Under the pieces are notes generated by a model. The model was not told the DNA's origin. It searched no databases and worked only from the letters and a program-made list of their open reading frames with translations. 64,000 nt of DNA, taken from CAVTJL01 sp963735065. GTDB taxonomy: Bacteria > Pseudomonadota > Alphaproteobacteria > Geminicoccales > Geminicoccaceae. Positions 62,668-64,000 of this stretch are shown here, in pieces (the first letter of the stretch is position 1; each line of letters opens with the position of its first letter). Location: contig CAVTJL010000001.1 of the NCBI GenBank assembly GCA_963735065.1, positions 1,674,001-1,738,000 on the forward strand. The letters are read 5' to 3'. The translations under genes were made by a program, and so were the position numbers.

Positions 62668-63144
62668 ATGAAGACCGTTCGCAACCTTCTGGCCGCAGGC
62701 GCGCTCGTCGGTGTCTCGCTCGCTGCCGTGCCCGGCTTCGCCGGCGATACCCTCAATCCGCAGACCAGGCAGAACCTGGAGACGGCCATGCACGGCGAGG
62801 CCTTCGCCAATCTGAAGTACCAGGCCTATGCCGAGCATGCGCGGCAGGGCGGCAATGCCAAGCTCGCCAAGCTGTTCGACGAGAGTGCCAACGTCGAGGC
62901 CAACGAGCATTTCGACCGCGAGGCCGACGCGCTCGGGCTGGTCGGCACGGACCAGGCCAACCTCCTCGACGCCATGGCCGGCGAGCACTACGAGAACACC
63001 AAGATGTATGTCCAGTTCGCCGATCAGGCGGATGCCGTCGGCGACACCAAGGTGGCGGCGATGTTCCGTCAGATCGCGGCCGACGAGGGCGATCATTATG
63101 CGGCCTACAAGGCGGCCGCCGAGGAGCTGCGCGCCTCGAAGTGA
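62668..63144 (+). CDS. Exported rubrerythrin-like ferritin-domain protein
   Basis: The 158-residue protein has a signal peptide (VRNLLAAGALVGVSLAAVPGFA) and a four-helix di-iron domain: GEAFANLKYQAYAEHA, NVEANEHFDREA (ExxH), AGEHYENTKMYVQFAD and AADEGDHYAAYK (ExxH), the ligand pattern of rubrerythrin. The C-terminal rubredoxin domain is absent, so electrons must come from elsewhere. Cytosolic rubrerythrins reduce peroxide; an exported one would do so in the periplasm. TGAGGAG precedes the ATG. It is divergent from a PepSY-cytochrome b operon that may supply electrons. Confidence 0.87.
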   Translation: MKTVRNLLAAGALVGVSLAAVPGFAGDTLNPQTRQNLETAMHGEAFANLKYQAYAEHARQGGNAKLAKLFDESANVEANEHFDREADALGLVGTDQANLLDAMAGEHYENTKMYVQFADQADAVGDTKVAAMFRQIAADEGDHYAAYKAAAEELRASK

Positions 63145-63207
63145 GCTGATGGCGCGGCGCGCCTCCTCGGGCCCGTGCCGCGTCCCTTGTCGCCATCATT
63201 CTCCGAA

Positions 63208-63238
63208 GCAGCGACGGTCTCCCCCAGGCCGTCGCTGC
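63208..63238 (+). terminator. Hairpin after the rubrerythrin gene
   Basis: GCAGCGACGG (63208-63217) and CCGTCGCTGC (63229-63238) form a perfect 10-bp stem with an 11-base loop, 63 bases after the stop. It is followed by CTCTGTTTG, only a weak T-run, so termination may be partial. Confidence 0.6.
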
Positions 63239-63334
63239 CTCTGTTTGCGTAGGATGGTCGGTGGCGGCGACGAGTCATAAGGCTGGATCAATCATAGGTT
63301 GACTTGGGGTCTATAATCCTATAAACAGACCCAC

Positions 63335-64000
63335 ATGCCTCGCGTGCTCACCCGCTCCCCCATCAAGATGCCCGGCACCCGCCAGTGCCGGCTCGCCCGA
63401 CGTCTCGCCGCCGGTCTCTCCCCGGCCGAGATCAGAAGGCTCGACACGGCGACCGAGGAGGACATCGAGGCTTTTGTCAGCGACCGGGACCTCTCCCGCC
63501 TGGTCGAGCAGTATGCCGCGCGTCCGTGCTCTTCCTCTGCCCGAGCGGCAGGCCCGCCTGTTCGAGACGGCATGGCTGGAGCTCTCGAGCCTCATCGACG
63601 TCGGCGACCGCCGCGCGATGCTCTTCGTCGTCTACCAGGCGAACCGGGCCCGGCATCCGGTAAGGCACCTCGTCAAGCTCGTGGTCGAGCGCTTCGAGAA
63701 CGTGCGCCAGCCCTACGAGCGGCGCGACACGCCTTCGCCCGCCGGCTCCTCGCCCGAGACGATGCAGGGCTACGGCCAGCATCCGCTGGGCCCGGCGCAG
63801 GAGGCCATCAACCGCCTCGTCGACTTTCTGCCGGCGCAGGCGGGCGAGGCTGTTCTTGTCAGGGCCGAGCTCGAGCCGGCAGCGGCCGAGGCTCCCATCG
63901 AGGAGCCGGCTGCGGCACCCGAAGAAATTCCCGCCGGCGATGCTGGCGATCCCGCCTCCGCCGACGACGAGCCCCTTTCACCGCTCGCCGCCATGGCCCG
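63335..64000 (+). CDS. Unidentified protein with helical N-terminal part (frameshifted, runs off the window)
   Basis: The N-terminal part (MPRVLTRSPIKMPGTRQCRL, RRLAAGLSPAEIRRLDTATE, EDIEAFVSDRDLSRLVEQYAA) looks like a small helical, possibly helix-turn-helix region of the type seen in phage- or transposon-derived proteins. Near 63528 the frame changes by one extra base and continues as ALPLPERQARLFETAWLELSSLIDVGDRRAMLFVVYQAN, then an acidic Pro/Ala-rich tail that is still open at the window edge. The first ATG (63335) lies only ten bases after a TATAAA. The function is not recognised. Confidence 0.5.
   Translation, partial: MPRVLTRSPIKMPGTRQCRLARRLAAGLSPAEIRRLDTATEEDIEAFVSDRDLSRLVEQYAARPCSSSARAAGPPVRDGMAGALEPHRRRRPPRDALRRLPGEPGPASGKAPRQARGRALRERAPALRAARHAFARRLLARDDAGLRPASAGPGAGGHQPPRRLSAGAGGRGCSCQGRARAGSGRGSHRGAGCGTRRNSRRRCWRSRLRRRRAPFTARRHGP

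Noticed and set aside
63312..63325. TATAAT and TATAAA just before the last gene
   Set aside because: The only good -35 (TTGACT, 63299) gives spacers of 7 or 15 bp; a promoter is possible but not convincing enough to list.

Overview
The window is very GC-rich (by eye close to 70 %) and densely coded on both strands. It looks like the chromosome of an alphaproteobacterium, probably Rhodospirillales-like. The main reason is a core block in the order ubiG / lysC - (nitronate monooxygenase) - ptsP - rodZ-like - ispG - hisS - prfA - prmC, an arrangement I associate with that group. I cannot name the species. There are no rRNA or tRNA genes, no CRISPR array and no prophage.

Layout. 0-9.5 kb: an EamA transporter, an NTF2-like protein, a WYL regulator, an exported propeller-like protein, a large DoxX / NDH-2 / cyclic-nucleotide-binding fusion protein, an MFS anion symporter, a membrane methyltransferase and a NUDIX hydrolase. 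9.5-15.4 kb: a complete branched-chain amino-acid ABC operon (binding protein, livG, livF, livH, livM) and an M20 amidohydrolase. 15.5-24 kb: an MscS channel, prmC and prfA, then a SoxR module (soxR, a textbook SoxR operator/promoter, an FMN reductase and an arylamine N-acetyltransferase with an added N-terminal domain) and a Na/Pi cotransporter. 24-34.5 kb: the housekeeping block hisS, ispG, rodZ-like, ptsP, nitronate monooxygenase, lysC, with ubiG and a PaiB-like protein. 34.5-42 kb: PLP enzyme, a likely acquired methyltransferase beside a gene remnant, rlmE, ppx/gppA, and a tight four-gene cluster (CDGSH Fe-S protein, lipoprotein, D-tartrate dehydratase, PaaE-like reductase). 42-50 kb: DUF2339 membrane protein, glyoxalase I, an HxlR/SDR pair, a methyltransferase and an aspartoacylase-like exported protein. 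50.1-52.5 kb: a lower-GC accessory patch with a DUF4238 gene, two weak ORFs and a broken IS5-family transposase. 52.5-59.4 kb: a periplasmic CpdB-like nucleotidase, DoxX-like protein, SDR, phytase-like esterase, CoA-transferase and a Gly-rich exported protein. 59.4-63.3 kb: a PepSY / cytochrome b561 / response regulator / histidine kinase operon divergent from an exported rubrerythrin, with mirror-image operators between them. A truncated unknown gene ends the window.

The most interesting functional units are: (1) the SoxR-controlled reductase + arylamine acetyltransferase pair, which reads as a redox-drug or nitro/azo-aromatic detoxification operon; (2) the single-chain DoxX-NDH-2-CNBD protein; (3) the two-component redox system with paired GTCAG-N6-GTCAG operators facing a periplasmic rubrerythrin; (4) the CDGSH / D-tartrate dehydratase / PaaE-like cluster.

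Caution on quality: eight genes, including the essential hisS and ispG, are broken by a total of nine frame changes. All nine have the same sense (one extra base in the reading direction), on both strands. That is better explained by insertion errors in the assembly than by real gene decay, so I annotate these as single frameshifted genes.
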